Source: Prochlorococcus sp. AG-402-N21 (GTDB lineage: Bacteria; Cyanobacteriota; Cyanobacteriia; PCC-6307; Cyanobiaceae). Taken from it: a stretch of 64,000 nt of DNA. Made by a program: the position numbers and the translations under genes. The DNA is taken from contig QCIW01000002.1 of the NCBI GenBank assembly GCA_003216435.1, positions 1 through 64,000 on the forward strand. The letters run 5' to 3'. The notes below the pieces were generated by a model that was not told the origin of the DNA, did not search any database, and saw nothing but the letters and a program-made list of their open reading frames with translations. Positions 30,590 through 38,596 of the stretch are shown here, one piece after another (the stretch's first letter is position 1; every line of letters starts with the position of its first letter).

Positions 30590-31081
30590 ATGCCTAAAGA
30601 TAACTCTTCTTGTCCAGTACCTTTAGATCAAATCCCAATAAATGAATATAAGAAATTGCAACAATCGATATTTCTAAATTGGCCATTGATAAGTAAATCA
30701 AATTTCTACCGAAAACTCTTCTATAGCTGGCTTATTGCGTTACCACTAATAACTATAATATCTTCAGGAAGCATAGAATTAATAAACCTACCTCTAAAAT
30801 TAATTACGGTTAGCTTAATATGGTCATTAATCATTCCTATAATTATAACAATTAGATATTCTCTAAGCTGGAATTATATTTATAAAAGACTACGATCTGA
30901 AAAAATAGAATATGAAGAGTCAGGATGGTATGATGGACAAATCTGGGAAAAAAATATAGAAATGAGACAAAAAGATATCCTCACAGCAGAATATGAAATC
31001 AAACCTATTTTAAACATCTTGAGACAATCATTGGTTAATATTTTGATCACTTTTTCTATTGGTCTAATTCTTATCACCTAA
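30590..31081 (+). CDS. CGLD27-family membrane protein (DUF1230)
   Basis: The 163-residue protein begins CPVPLDQIPINEYKKLQQS, the typical opening of the CGLD27 family conserved across cyanobacteria and green plastids. Three hydrophobic segments lie near residues 45-63, 67-88 and 145-162. The middle contains the family motif YEESGWYDGQIWEK. The green-lineage homologue has been linked to photosynthesis and stress tolerance, with no defined reaction. It follows rsfS after 7 bp and precedes an asparaginase gene. Confidence 0.88.
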   Translation: MPKDNSSCPVPLDQIPINEYKKLQQSIFLNWPLISKSNFYRKLFYSWLIALPLITIISSGSIELINLPLKLITVSLIWSLIIPIIITIRYSLSWNYIYKRLRSEKIEYEESGWYDGQIWEKNIEMRQKDILTAEYEIKPILNILRQSLVNILITFSIGLILIT

Positions 31082-31100
31082 AAAATTAAGAATCAAATTT

Positions 31101-32078
31101 ATGCAAAACAAAGATACCCTAATGAAAGTTTTTCTTCCTAGAGATTCTTCACTTAAAGTCTATCTTAGAAGAGGATCATCTGTTGAATCTATTCATCAAG
31201 TTCATGCAGTAGTGTCTGACACTAAAGGCAGAGTATTGATGTCTGCAGGAAACCCAACATATTCAAGTTTTATTAGATCAGCCTTTAAACCATTTCAGGT
31301 ACTTCCCTTTCTTAGTAGCGGAGCCTCAGATACTTTATCGACTGGCAACAAAGGCTTAGCGATAGCGTGTGGTTCCCATCAAGGAACTGCACAGCAAGCA
31401 CGACAAGTATTCAAATTATTATGGAATTCTGAAATAGAAGTAGATGAACTTCAATGTCCAATCCCAGAAAAGAAAAAGAGTAGGTTAGAACATAATTGTT
31501 CTGGCAAGCATGCAGCTTTTCTAGCTACATGCAAAAAAATGAATTGGCCAAGAGAGAATTATCTAGATAAAAATCATCCGCTTCAAAAGGAAATTCTAAG
31601 GAGAGTTTCAGAAATATTAAAAATACATAGCGAAGAACTAGTCACAGCCAATGATGATTGCGGTGCTCCAACAGTCCTTATCCCAATAAGCCAAATGGCA
31701 AATCTATACGCATATCTAAGTAGCTCAGATCATCCTGAAATTGAACAAATTCTAAGAGCAATGATCAATTATCCAGATTTAATTTCTGGTACAGGAGGTT
31801 TTGACACAGAATTAATGCAAAGGGCTCATGGTCAAATAGTTAGCAAAGGCGGATCAGAGGGTATTCAATGCATAGGTAGAGTTGGTGAGGGATTGGGCTT
31901 AGCAATAAAAGTGGAAGATGGGTCAAAAAGAGCTAAACATGCCGTGGCAATGCATTTACTGGAACAACTAGATTGGATAACCCCAACAGGACTAGAAGAG
32001 CTCAGAAAAAAAATTATCAACCTGAGGAATGGAGTAGAACTAGAAGTTAAAGGAGAATTGAAATTCCAAGAAATTTAG
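31101..32078 (+). CDS. Asparaginase II-family protein
   Basis: The 325-residue protein belongs to the asparaginase II family (PF06089), distinct from the classic E. coli type. Diagnostic segments are FIRSAFKPFQVLP near residue 57, ACGSHQGT near residue 86, and EHNCSGKHAAFLATC near residue 131. It also has TANDDCGAPT near residue 177. It probably releases ammonia from asparagine in the cytoplasm. The start is the ATG 19 bp after the CGLD27 stop, so it may end that transcript, just before tRNA-fMet. Confidence 0.87.
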   Translation: MQNKDTLMKVFLPRDSSLKVYLRRGSSVESIHQVHAVVSDTKGRVLMSAGNPTYSSFIRSAFKPFQVLPFLSSGASDTLSTGNKGLAIACGSHQGTAQQARQVFKLLWNSEIEVDELQCPIPEKKKSRLEHNCSGKHAAFLATCKKMNWPRENYLDKNHPLQKEILRRVSEILKIHSEELVTANDDCGAPTVLIPISQMANLYAYLSSSDHPEIEQILRAMINYPDLISGTGGFDTELMQRAHGQIVSKGGSEGIQCIGRVGEGLGLAIKVEDGSKRAKHAVAMHLLEQLDWITPTGLEELRKKIINLRNGVELEVKGELKFQEI

Positions 32079-32125
32079 ATAAAACCTCATAATAATTCTT
32101 TTAGCATGTATGCTTAAGAGGCCAA

Positions 32126-32202
<77 letters not shown>

Positions 32203-32209
32203 AATGAAC

Positions 32210-32232
32210 GCCAGTCTATGACTGGCATTTTT
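32210..32232 (+). terminator. Intrinsic terminator after tRNA-fMet
   Basis: GCCAGTC-TAT-GACTGGC forms a perfect 7-bp stem followed by A and five T. It lies 8 bp after the tRNA and fits rho-independent termination. Confidence 0.75.
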
Positions 32233-32351
32233 AATGCTAATCTTTACATATAGAAAGGGGAAAAACATATAGAAGCAAAACGGGCATATCTCTGTCATAA
32301 CTTAATTCTTTATTTTTCACGGACAATTTCATGGACACTGGTGGTATAAGG

Positions 32352-32363
32352 TCATAACCCGAA
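32352..32363 (+). repeat. Short copy of the tRNA-fMet anticodon region
   Basis: TCATAACCCGAA repeats bases 32159-32170 of the tRNA exactly (12 bases). Alone it could be chance, but a longer copy lies 75 bp further on. Confidence 0.5.
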
Positions 32364-32365
32364 TT

Positions 32366-32388
32366 ATATGGACAGTAATATGGACAGT
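32366..32388 (+). repeat. Tandem 11-base repeats ATATGGACAGT
   Basis: ATATGGACAGT occurs at 32366-32376 and 32378-32388, one 12-bp period apart. A related ATGGACACT lies at 32331-32339. Short same-strand repeats on about one helical turn spacing near a tRNA resemble the arm-type binding sites of tyrosine integrases. Confidence 0.5.
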
Positions 32389-32437
32389 CAGATATAAAAC
32401 GTTGTCATACCAAGAGGTTGCAAGTGCAACCTTGCCC

Positions 32438-32480
32438 CTCATAACGCGAAGGTCGGAAGTTCAATATTCCCCCTGCCGCA
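32438..32480 (+). repeat. Degenerate duplicate of the tRNA-fMet 3' half (relic attachment site)
   Basis: CTCATAAC-G-CGAAGGTCGGAAGTTCAA matches tRNA bases from the anticodon loop through the T loop with one substitution, including 18 consecutive identical bases. A diverged TTCCCCC.GCC end follows. No 5' half is present, so it is not a tRNA gene. A displaced tRNA 3' end is the usual trace of site-specific integration into a tRNA. Confidence 0.75.
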
Positions 32481-32564
32481 AAGAAAGGGCCTCTAGAACG
32501 GCTGTTGTTATGGTGTAGTTTTAAAATTATTTGTTTACTCAATGGCCTGTTGGACGAAAACTAA

Positions 32565-32699
32565 CAAATAGCTCTCAATTTAATTAAAATTTTCATAGAG
32601 CGAGAATCTGTGTATAGGAATAATGAAACTACGTTAGAAATTCACAATCGAGATGATACTGCTTATGAATTTTCAGAGGCAGAGACATTCAAAACATAA
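32565..32699 (+). pseudogene. Startless open stretch, possible gene remnant
   Basis: This frame reads 44 codons between two stop codons without any ATG, GTG or TTG near its beginning. The sequence is hydrophilic and acidic in its second half (EIHNRDDTAYEFSEAETFKT). It has protein-like composition but I recognise no family. It may be the tail of a decayed gene or chance. Confidence 0.2.
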
Positions 32700-32870
32700 A
32701 TAGGAGATAGTGTGGTTAAAATTATTAAATATATAATTTGTCGAAATAGCATAATATTTCTGCTAAATCGTGAATTAAATATTAGAATTTAATTGAGAAT
32801 CTTTTACAAGATATGATGATATCAGAGATAGTACTCTATCTAAAATATCTTATGTACTAATATAAAAATA

Positions 32871-33485
32871 ATGTTCATCTCATACAAGCATCTCTTAATT
32901 CTATCAATCATGGGAATGAGTATCTATGGATCAACATCGATTGAAGAAGTCAAGAGCAAAAACAACAGAAATAACCCATATATAATATCAACTAATCGAA
33001 ATCAAAACAAAGTGGGATCAATCGCCTATGAAGAAACGTTCAATACATATTTCTATCCGTGTATCTCCAAGCACAAGGAAGGCAGTTTTGAAAGGGAATT
33101 AGATTGTCACAAGAATGAGATCGAAAAAAATATCATTAATGGAAAAGCTATCGCCAGTTGTGCCATTAGAAGTGGGACATTAAATATAAAAGAAGAAAAT
33201 CTTTTCGTAGTAACCTATGCCTTTTCCAAGTCCAGATTTGCCAAAAAATATCCATACCTTAAAGAATATATATATAAAAGATACTTACAAGAACTGACTA
33301 GTGGGTCGCAATATAAATACAATAAGATCTCCAGGAAAAGAGTCAATTATGTAGGCGGTTGTGTGCAATTACTACGAGCTTATTATCCTGCCTTATTGAA
33401 GCCTGACAAAACCAGAAGAACTAATGAAGTCGTCGAAAATAAAGAATCGATTATAAAAAAATATCATGATAAAATATTCTTTTGA
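32871..33485 (+). CDS. Hypothetical secreted protein with four cysteines
   Basis: The 204-residue protein starts with a basic/hydrophobic N-terminus and a hydrophobic core around residues 5-22, which looks like a signal peptide or anchor. The mature part is Lys/Tyr-rich and has four Cys (in YPCIS, LDCHK, ASCAI and GGCVQ), enough for two disulfides. I recognise no family. It lies in the accessory block after tRNA-fMet and is preceded by AT-rich non-coding DNA. The ATG at 32871 is the natural start. Confidence 0.6.
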   Translation: MFISYKHLLILSIMGMSIYGSTSIEEVKSKNNRNNPYIISTNRNQNKVGSIAYEETFNTYFYPCISKHKEGSFERELDCHKNEIEKNIINGKAIASCAIRSGTLNIKEENLFVVTYAFSKSRFAKKYPYLKEYIYKRYLQELTSGSQYKYNKISRKRVNYVGGCVQLLRAYYPALLKPDKTRRTNEVVENKESIIKKYHDKIFF

Positions 33486-33737
33486 GGTATCTAAATCATA
33501 ATTTTGATAAATTATCTATGCAAAATAAAAAACAATAATAAGAATAATAGAATCTTAATTGCACGAGAAAATTAATTAAGCTGAAAGAAATCAACAAAAG
33601 CACCTTTATATATTTAACTGGAAAATTATTAAAGATTCAGAATTATCCTAAAAAATGCAAACCAAATAAATGCTTGGTATTATTACCTATTGCACCAAAC
33701 TAATAAAGGAAGCATTTTAGAAAAAATATTTTTTATA

Positions 33738-33929
33738 ATGAGTCCTTTACCAGAACTTGTTGAAGCCACCCCTAGAGGTGGGACAATTCACAAATACAAC
33801 CTTACTGGAGGAAAGAGCAACTTTCTGAGATATCTAGGTTGTTATATGGGATCTTGTAAATTCTGCAATGATCTAGAAGAAGCCTCAAAATATGTAGAAA
33901 GCAGAGAATCCCTCCAGCCCATCAATTAA
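33738..33929 (+). CDS. Hypothetical mini-protein with CxxxxCxxC motif
   Basis: From the ATG at 33738 this frame encodes 63 residues; an upstream in-frame TTG at 33690 would add 16. The core reads GGTIHKYNLTGGKSNFLRYL followed by GCYMGSCKFCND, a three-cysteine CxxxxCxxC cluster that could bind a metal or form disulfides. I recognise no family. Flanking gaps of about 200-250 bp hold no other clear gene. It belongs to the accessory block and may be a picocyanobacteria-specific peptide. Confidence 0.5.
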   Translation: MSPLPELVEATPRGGTIHKYNLTGGKSNFLRYLGCYMGSCKFCNDLEEASKYVESRESLQPIN

Positions 33930-34141
33930 TCCATATACACGAATAAGAGACTTTTCCTGTCTTAAATTCATCTACTCTAATATATTGTCACAAGTTAAGT
34001 AACGTTGTAATAAAAGAACTTGTGGAAGAAAACCAGGTAATGCTAGATATTGTTATGCTGTAAAAGCTAATGCTTCCAGGCTTCTTGGTTCATTTGAATG
34101 AATTTAATTAACCAAAATCCTAGTAGAGCAGGATCTAATCT

Positions 34142-35482
34142 ATGAGTAATGAAAGATTCCAAAAATTAGAAAAACTAAAGTTTGCTAATAAAGCTACTGT
34201 CGATAAGGATTTGAATGAAAAAAGCAATTTAAACATATCTAAAAAAACATCTAAAAGACCCTCAAATCAACTAAAGGGTTCTCTCCTCGGCTGGTATTCA
34301 GTTCTTAGCACACAATCATTGAAGCAAAACCAATTATATTTCTTTTCAATGTTCAATGAGCCTCTTGTTATTTATAAAGATAAAGACTCAGTAGTCAAGT
34401 GTATTAAAGACTTATGCCCTCATAGGGGAGCATCTTTTAGAGGAGGAAAGATAACAAATGAAGGCGAGTTAGTTTGTCCTTATCATGGAGCGAGATATAC
34501 ATCAAAAGGAGAATGCTCTAATCTTGATAGAATTACCTGTAATCATATAGTAGATACTAACTATGATAACTATGCTAAAAAGATTCATCTCTATCAATAT
34601 CCCTGCATAGAAAAAGGTGATTACATTTATATTTACTACACAGGTAAGGCTAAAACAAATCTTACAGAATTTAATATCGACTCGAAAATAGAAGAAACAG
34701 TACCTGAATCATATGGTTTTAGTACTTCAGAATATGCATATGAAGAAGTAACTGTAGATTTTAAAGCTGACTGGTCCAGAATAATAGAAAATCATTTAGA
34801 TATCCTTCACATATTCTGGGTTCACGGCGATACAATACCTGACAAAGATGTAAGTAAAAATGTAATCACCAGCTTTGATCAGGAAATAATAAGAGAACAA
34901 TCTCAAATAGAAAGTAAATATAATCATAAAGACAAATCCAAAGGAGAGTTTATAACCATTAAATTCATCCCACCAGGAAGGGTAGTTATTTACAAAGGTA
35001 CTCCAGAAACAGCTCGCTATGTTCAAATACTTGACCATATACCCTTAGCTAATAATCGAGCGAGAGTGATAGTAAGGCATTATAGAAAATTCCTGAAGAA
35101 CAAATTAATAACAAAATTAATAATGTTCAAACAATTACAACATAAAATATTTTATAAAGTATTTAAAGAGGATTATTTAATTTTAAGAACACAAACGTTT
35201 AACCAGCAGATGGGATATATCGAGAAAGATAACGTAAAACTATTGGGTGAAGATAAAATGGTTCAATATTATTGGGATTGGCTTCAAAATGCTCTTAACA
35301 AAGATAAGCCATGGGATCTACATCCTATGAAAGTAAACACTAACTCTATCCATGAGGATAGTGATATGCTTTATCCTCCAGAGAATCCCAAATTAGCTAA
35401 AAAAAATATTAGATCAATTCAATTCAACCTTTTATTGAGATCGCTATTCCCTATAGGAGGGATACTTCTAATACTTTTATAA
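34142..35482 (+). CDS. Rieske non-heme iron oxygenase of the PaO/CAO/Tic55 type
   Basis: The 446-residue protein has an N-terminal Rieske [2Fe-2S] domain: CPHRG (C92, H94) and CPYHG (C112, H115). A mononuclear-iron motif follows, ENHLDILHIFWVH at residues 216-228, with H223 and H228 as likely ligands. The C-terminus ends in a hydrophobic anchor. This is the pheophorbide a oxygenase / chlorophyllide a oxygenase / Tic55 group. Prochlorococcus makes divinyl chlorophyll b with a divergent CAO of this kind, and a pcb antenna gene lies 2 kb downstream. Chlorophyll b synthesis is therefore the leading hypothesis, but the exact substrate cannot be read from the sequence. Confidence 0.85.
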   Translation: MSNERFQKLEKLKFANKATVDKDLNEKSNLNISKKTSKRPSNQLKGSLLGWYSVLSTQSLKQNQLYFFSMFNEPLVIYKDKDSVVKCIKDLCPHRGASFRGGKITNEGELVCPYHGARYTSKGECSNLDRITCNHIVDTNYDNYAKKIHLYQYPCIEKGDYIYIYYTGKAKTNLTEFNIDSKIEETVPESYGFSTSEYAYEEVTVDFKADWSRIIENHLDILHIFWVHGDTIPDKDVSKNVITSFDQEIIREQSQIESKYNHKDKSKGEFITIKFIPPGRVVIYKGTPETARYVQILDHIPLANNRARVIVRHYRKFLKNKLITKLIMFKQLQHKIFYKVFKEDYLILRTQTFNQQMGYIEKDNVKLLGEDKMVQYYWDWLQNALNKDKPWDLHPMKVNTNSIHEDSDMLYPPENPKLAKKNIRSIQFNLLLRSLFPIGGILLILL

Positions 35483-35501
35483 TATATTCAATAAAATAAG
35501 A

Positions 35502-36296
35502 TTGGAATATATTAAAGATTGTTGGTTACAATTAAGAAATATAGATGTAATCAAAGGAGAAAGTTATATTTTAAATAAAATTAATCTAAATCTATATAAA
35601 GGAGAAATTGTTACAATATTAGGTCCAAATGGTTCTGGAAAGTCAACACTAATAAATCTCATCGCAAAAAATATCTATCCAAAATTTAAAGACGATTCCA
35701 GATTTTTAATTTATGGCAAAGAAAACATTAATATATGGGATCTTAGAAAGAAGATTAGTTTCGTAAACCGTGACTTACACGAAAGAATGGATAATGGCTT
35801 AACTGTAAAAGAGTTAGTGGGATCTGGAATATATGGAAGCATAGGATTAACAAAAGGTCAGTTATTTACAGATGATGATGAACATTCTATAAACAATATA
35901 ATGAATATTTTTGATTTGGAAAGTTTTCAATCTTCTAAGTATAAAGAACTTTCAGATGGACAAAGAAGATCGGTACTAATCGCTAGGGCAATAATAAGTA
36001 ATCCAGAGGTCTTAGTATTAGATGAACCTTTAATAAATCTAGATTTTAAAGCATATTATAGATTAGTGGAGTTATTGAATAAACTAACATCTACAGGAAT
36101 AAGTATGTTAATGGCCACAAATAAAATAGAGAACATACTCAAAGATACAAATAAATTAATCTTGCTTAAAAACGGTCGAATCTATCAAAATGGTGATCCT
36201 AATAAAATACTCAACGTTTCAACATTAAAAGAATTATTTGGAATAGAGATGAAAATTTTGAAATCAAATGGTTATTGGAGAAGTGTACCAATATGA
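35502..36296 (+). CDS. Orphan ABC-type ATPase with altered switch residues
   Basis: The 264-residue protein is a single ATPase domain. Walker A is GPNGSGKST near residue 44, the signature is LSDGQRRSV near residue 150, and Walker B is VLVLDEP. The Q-loop position reads FVNRD and the switch-His position reads ATNKI, so both usual catalytic residues seem replaced by Asn. No permease gene is adjacent. It follows the Rieske gene by 19 bp with an apparent TTG start and is probably cotranscribed. ModF/YlmA-like soluble ATPases are the nearest relatives I can suggest. Confidence 0.8.
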   Translation: MEYIKDCWLQLRNIDVIKGESYILNKINLNLYKGEIVTILGPNGSGKSTLINLIAKNIYPKFKDDSRFLIYGKENINIWDLRKKISFVNRDLHERMDNGLTVKELVGSGIYGSIGLTKGQLFTDDDEHSINNIMNIFDLESFQSSKYKELSDGQRRSVLIARAIISNPEVLVLDEPLINLDFKAYYRLVELLNKLTSTGISMLMATNKIENILKDTNKLILLKNGRIYQNGDPNKILNVSTLKELFGIEMKILKSNGYWRSVPI

Positions 36297-36297
36297 A

Positions 36298-36510
36298 CTA
36301 ACCGATCAAGATTACCAAAACAACAATTAAAAAAATAATAGCAAGATACTTATAGTTTCTATTCTTGTTTAGCTTTACTTGATTAAATAATATATATTGT
36401 TTTTTATTGGAAACAGTCTTACCACAATTGCTGCATATAAGTTTGCCACCCAATGATCTATCTGCTCTAAGACGTTTGCTTCCACAATAATTGCAAATTG
36501 AAAGATTCAT
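36298..36510 (-). CDS. Zinc-ribbon membrane mini-protein
   Basis: The 70-residue protein has two Cys pairs, CNYCGS near residue 6 and CSNCGK near residue 26, separated by RLRADRSLGGKLI, a classic zinc ribbon. One membrane segment occupies residues 54-69. It overlaps the peroxiredoxin-like gene by 4 bp and is probably translated with it. I do not recognise a named family; a membrane-anchored zinc or redox accessory protein is plausible. Confidence 0.7.
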   Translation of the reverse strand: MNLSICNYCGSKRLRADRSLGGKLICSNCGKTVSNKKQYILFNQVKLNKNRNYKYLAIIFLIVVLVILIG

Positions 36511-37271
36511 CCTTCAGAAGAAATACTTGATGGGATATGTTTTTCTATAAAGGCTAATGGATTCCACATTGTCTCTGAGAAGGATAAAAGAGAATTAGAT
36601 CTATAGGAATATACTAACTTATCTTTCTCGTCAAAAATATAGGTAGCTCCTCTTTGTACTATATATTTTTCGATTGGTATATAAGTAGGCCAATTACTTA
36701 ATATCTCCAACATGTTTGTTAGACGTAGAGTGGCTAATTCTAAAGGCTTTAAATGATTAAATGATCCAATATTTTTAAACAAGGATGCTTTAAAAGAGAA
36801 AAAAGTTCCTATGTGAATGATTTCGTCTAAACTATAAATACTAGAAGATCTCTTGTCGCCAATATAACCTCTTAAGACTTCTTTTAAAGTACCAGGAGAA
36901 TTTACTCCAGAACACATGAATAATAAATTGATAATTGGTGGTAAATTGAAATAATTGCCATCTGATAAGGATAGATGGTTATGTATTTCATTGTTATGAA
37001 CAAATTCTATTGTGGTTAATGGCAAATTGGTATATTTTGCAAACTTTTTGCGAGAATTAGAGTTGCCTATACCTAATACAAAAATATTAATATCTTTTTT
37101 ATTTAATAGTTGTAAATTTTTAGCGAGTATTTGGCAGTATTCAATACTATCAAAATCACCAAAGCTACCCAATATGATAATTAAGTATTTGCCTTTCGAT
37201 AATAGTGAATTATTTTGGGGGAATTGACTTCTTAAATAGTTAATTATATTTACCGACTTTTCTGTCATCAT
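36507..37271 (-). CDS. Peroxiredoxin-like (AhpC/TSA_2, PRXL2-type) protein
   Basis: The 254-residue protein resembles the cyanobacterial and plastid AhpC/TSA_2 group. It has IILGSFGDFDSIEYCQIL near residue 31, an FAKYTNLP turn, and the signature LLFMCSGVNSPGTLKEVLRG with GYIGD near residue 117. The fold is thioredoxin-like, but the N-terminal CxxC of true family members is absent and only single cysteines remain. A peroxidase reaction is therefore uncertain. It overlaps the zinc-ribbon gene and is divergent from pcb, with 238 bp between start codons. Confidence 0.72.
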   Translation of the reverse strand: MMTEKSVNIINYLRSQFPQNNSLLSKGKYLIIILGSFGDFDSIEYCQILAKNLQLLNKKDINIFVLGIGNSNSRKKFAKYTNLPLTTIEFVHNNEIHNHLSLSDGNYFNLPPIINLLFMCSGVNSPGTLKEVLRGYIGDKRSSSIYSLDEIIHIGTFFSFKASLFKNIGSFNHLKPLELATLRLTNMLEILSNWPTYIPIEKYIVQRGATYIFDEKDKLVYSYRSNSLLSFSETMWNPLAFIEKHIPSSISSEG

Positions 37272-37312
37272 TAATAAATAGCAGTTTTTATACTAACAAC
37301 ATTAATAACTAA

Positions 37313-37340
37313 GGGAGGCTTACTAACAGTAATACCTCTC
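37313..37340 (+). promoter_or_regulatory. Possible leader hairpin or operator upstream of pcb
   Basis: An interrupted inverted repeat: GGGAGG (37313-37318) pairs with CCTCTC (37335-37340), and inside it TTACT-AAC-AGTAA pairs perfectly. It lies about 170 bp before the pcb start codon. No T-run follows, so it is not an obvious terminator. It could be part of a long 5' leader or an operator. Confidence 0.35.
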
Positions 37341-37376
37341 TGCATATAGCAGATAAGTCTAGGATATTTTATTTTT

Positions 37377-37396
37377 GTTACAACAATTTAAGTAAC
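37377..37396. promoter_or_regulatory. Inverted repeat GTTAC-N10-GTAAC upstream of pcb
   Basis: Perfect 5-bp arms separated by 10 bp, 114 bp before the pcb start. It has the size of a dimeric regulator site but does not fit NtcA (GTA-N8-TAC) or the standard Crp box. The evidence is weak without promoter mapping. Confidence 0.3.
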
Positions 37397-37509
37397 GAAT
37401 GACCACGAAATATGTACAAAATCTACAAATTTAATAAGCATTGTGAAGGTATCTCGAACTTTAGGAACTATGAAATAACCTCATTAGGTCCTTTTACGTT
37501 CTTTTTCTC

Positions 37510-38568
37510 GTGCAGACCTACGGGAACCCAAACGTTACCTATGATTGGTACGCGGGTAATTCAGGAACGACCAACCGCTCAGGGAAATTTATCGCCGCGC
37601 ATGCTGCCCATGCTGGCTTGATGATGTTCTGGGCAGGTGCGTTCACCCTTTTTGAGCTAGCTCGTTACGATGCTTCTGTCCCTATGGGGAATCAGAATCT
37701 AATTTGCTTGCCTCACCTTGCAACACTTGGAATTGGTGGAATTGAAAACGGCGTAATTACTGAGCCTTATGGCTGCACAGTTATTGCCGTATTACACCTA
37801 ATTTTCTCTGGAGTACTAGGTGCCGGTGGAATCCTTCACTCAACACGATATGACGGAGACCTTGGTAACTACCCAGCTGGAAGTCGTCCTAGAAAGTTTG
37901 ACTTTGAATGGGATGATCCAGACAGATTGACCTTTATCCTTGGTCATCACTTGATCTTCCTTGGTCTTGCAAACGTTCAATTCGTTGAATGGGCAAGAAT
38001 CCATGGAATTTGGGATAGTGCTCAAGGAGTAACTCGCACTGTTCAATACAACCTAGACTTGGGAATGGTTTGGAATCACCAGGCTGATTTCCTACAAATT
38101 TCAAGTCTTGAAGATGTTATGGGTGGCCATGCTTTCCTAGCTTTCTTCTTAATGATTGGTGGAGTATTCCACATAATTACTAAGCAATTCGGTGAATACA
38201 CTGAATTCAAAGGCAAAGGCCTACTTTCTGCAGAGTCAGTACTTTCTTACTCTCTAGCAGGGGTTGGCTATATGGCTATTGTTGCTGCTTTCTGGAGCTC
38301 AACAAATACAACAGTATATCCAACTGAATTCTTTGGAGATGTTCTAAAGCTTCAGTTTGATTTTGCTCCTTACTTTATTGACACTGATTCTTCTCTAGCA
38401 GCAGATGCTCATACAGCTCGTGCTTGGCTAGCTAATGTTCATTTCTACCTTGGCTTCTTCTTCATTCAGGGACATCTCTGGCATGCACTAAGAGGAATGG
38501 GATTTGACTTTAAGCGTGTCGGTAAAGCGTTCGACAACATGGAGAACGCAAAGATTACTGGAGGCTAA
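37510..38568 (+). CDS. pcb: Divinyl chlorophyll a/b-binding antenna protein Pcb
   Basis: Pcb proteins are six-helix thylakoid antenna proteins related to PsbC (CP43) and IsiA that harvest light for the photosystems in Prochlorococcus. The 352-residue length is canonical and lacks the large lumenal loop of CP43. The N-terminus MQTYGNPNVTYDWYAGNSG and the repeated membrane His residues (AAHAAHAGL, ILGHHLIFLGLA, NVHFYLGF) that bind chlorophyll are present. The start is GTG without a clear ribosome-binding site. A strong terminator follows. Neighbouring regulator, ferritin and iron-transport genes suggest iron-linked control, as reported for some pcb copies. Confidence 0.96.
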   Translation: MQTYGNPNVTYDWYAGNSGTTNRSGKFIAAHAAHAGLMMFWAGAFTLFELARYDASVPMGNQNLICLPHLATLGIGGIENGVITEPYGCTVIAVLHLIFSGVLGAGGILHSTRYDGDLGNYPAGSRPRKFDFEWDDPDRLTFILGHHLIFLGLANVQFVEWARIHGIWDSAQGVTRTVQYNLDLGMVWNHQADFLQISSLEDVMGGHAFLAFFLMIGGVFHIITKQFGEYTEFKGKGLLSAESVLSYSLAGVGYMAIVAAFWSSTNTTVYPTEFFGDVLKLQFDFAPYFIDTDSSLAADAHTARAWLANVHFYLGFFFIQGHLWHALRGMGFDFKRVGKAFDNMENAKITGG

Positions 38569-38596
38569 AAGTTCTAACCAACTTTTAACTTCTTTT

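Larger units (their letters stand above)
32233..32870. other. Gene-poor region with integration-site debris
   Basis: About 640 bp without an intact gene. It holds two partial copies of the tRNA-fMet sequence, a pair of 11-base direct repeats, and a hairpin AGGTTGC-AAGT-GCAACCT at 32415-32432. It also holds a startless open stretch at 32565-32699 that may be a gene remnant. The rest is AT-rich with no recognisable motif. The whole looks like a decayed boundary of a mobile or island segment. Confidence 0.6.

Noticed and set aside
32438-32480. A second tRNA-Met gene
   Set aside because: Only the 3' half is recognisable and there is no D arm or 5' acceptor strand, so it cannot fold as a tRNA.
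33997-34100. A cysteine-containing open stretch between the mini-protein and the Rieske gene
   Set aside because: It has no start codon, is about 32 codons long and matches nothing known; probably chance.
37412-37509. In-frame ATG upstream of pcb suggesting a leader peptide or a longer N-terminus
   Set aside because: The frame starting at 37412 is different from pcb and runs through its beginning as a shadow. Pcb proteins start at MQTYGNP, which matches the GTG at 37510.
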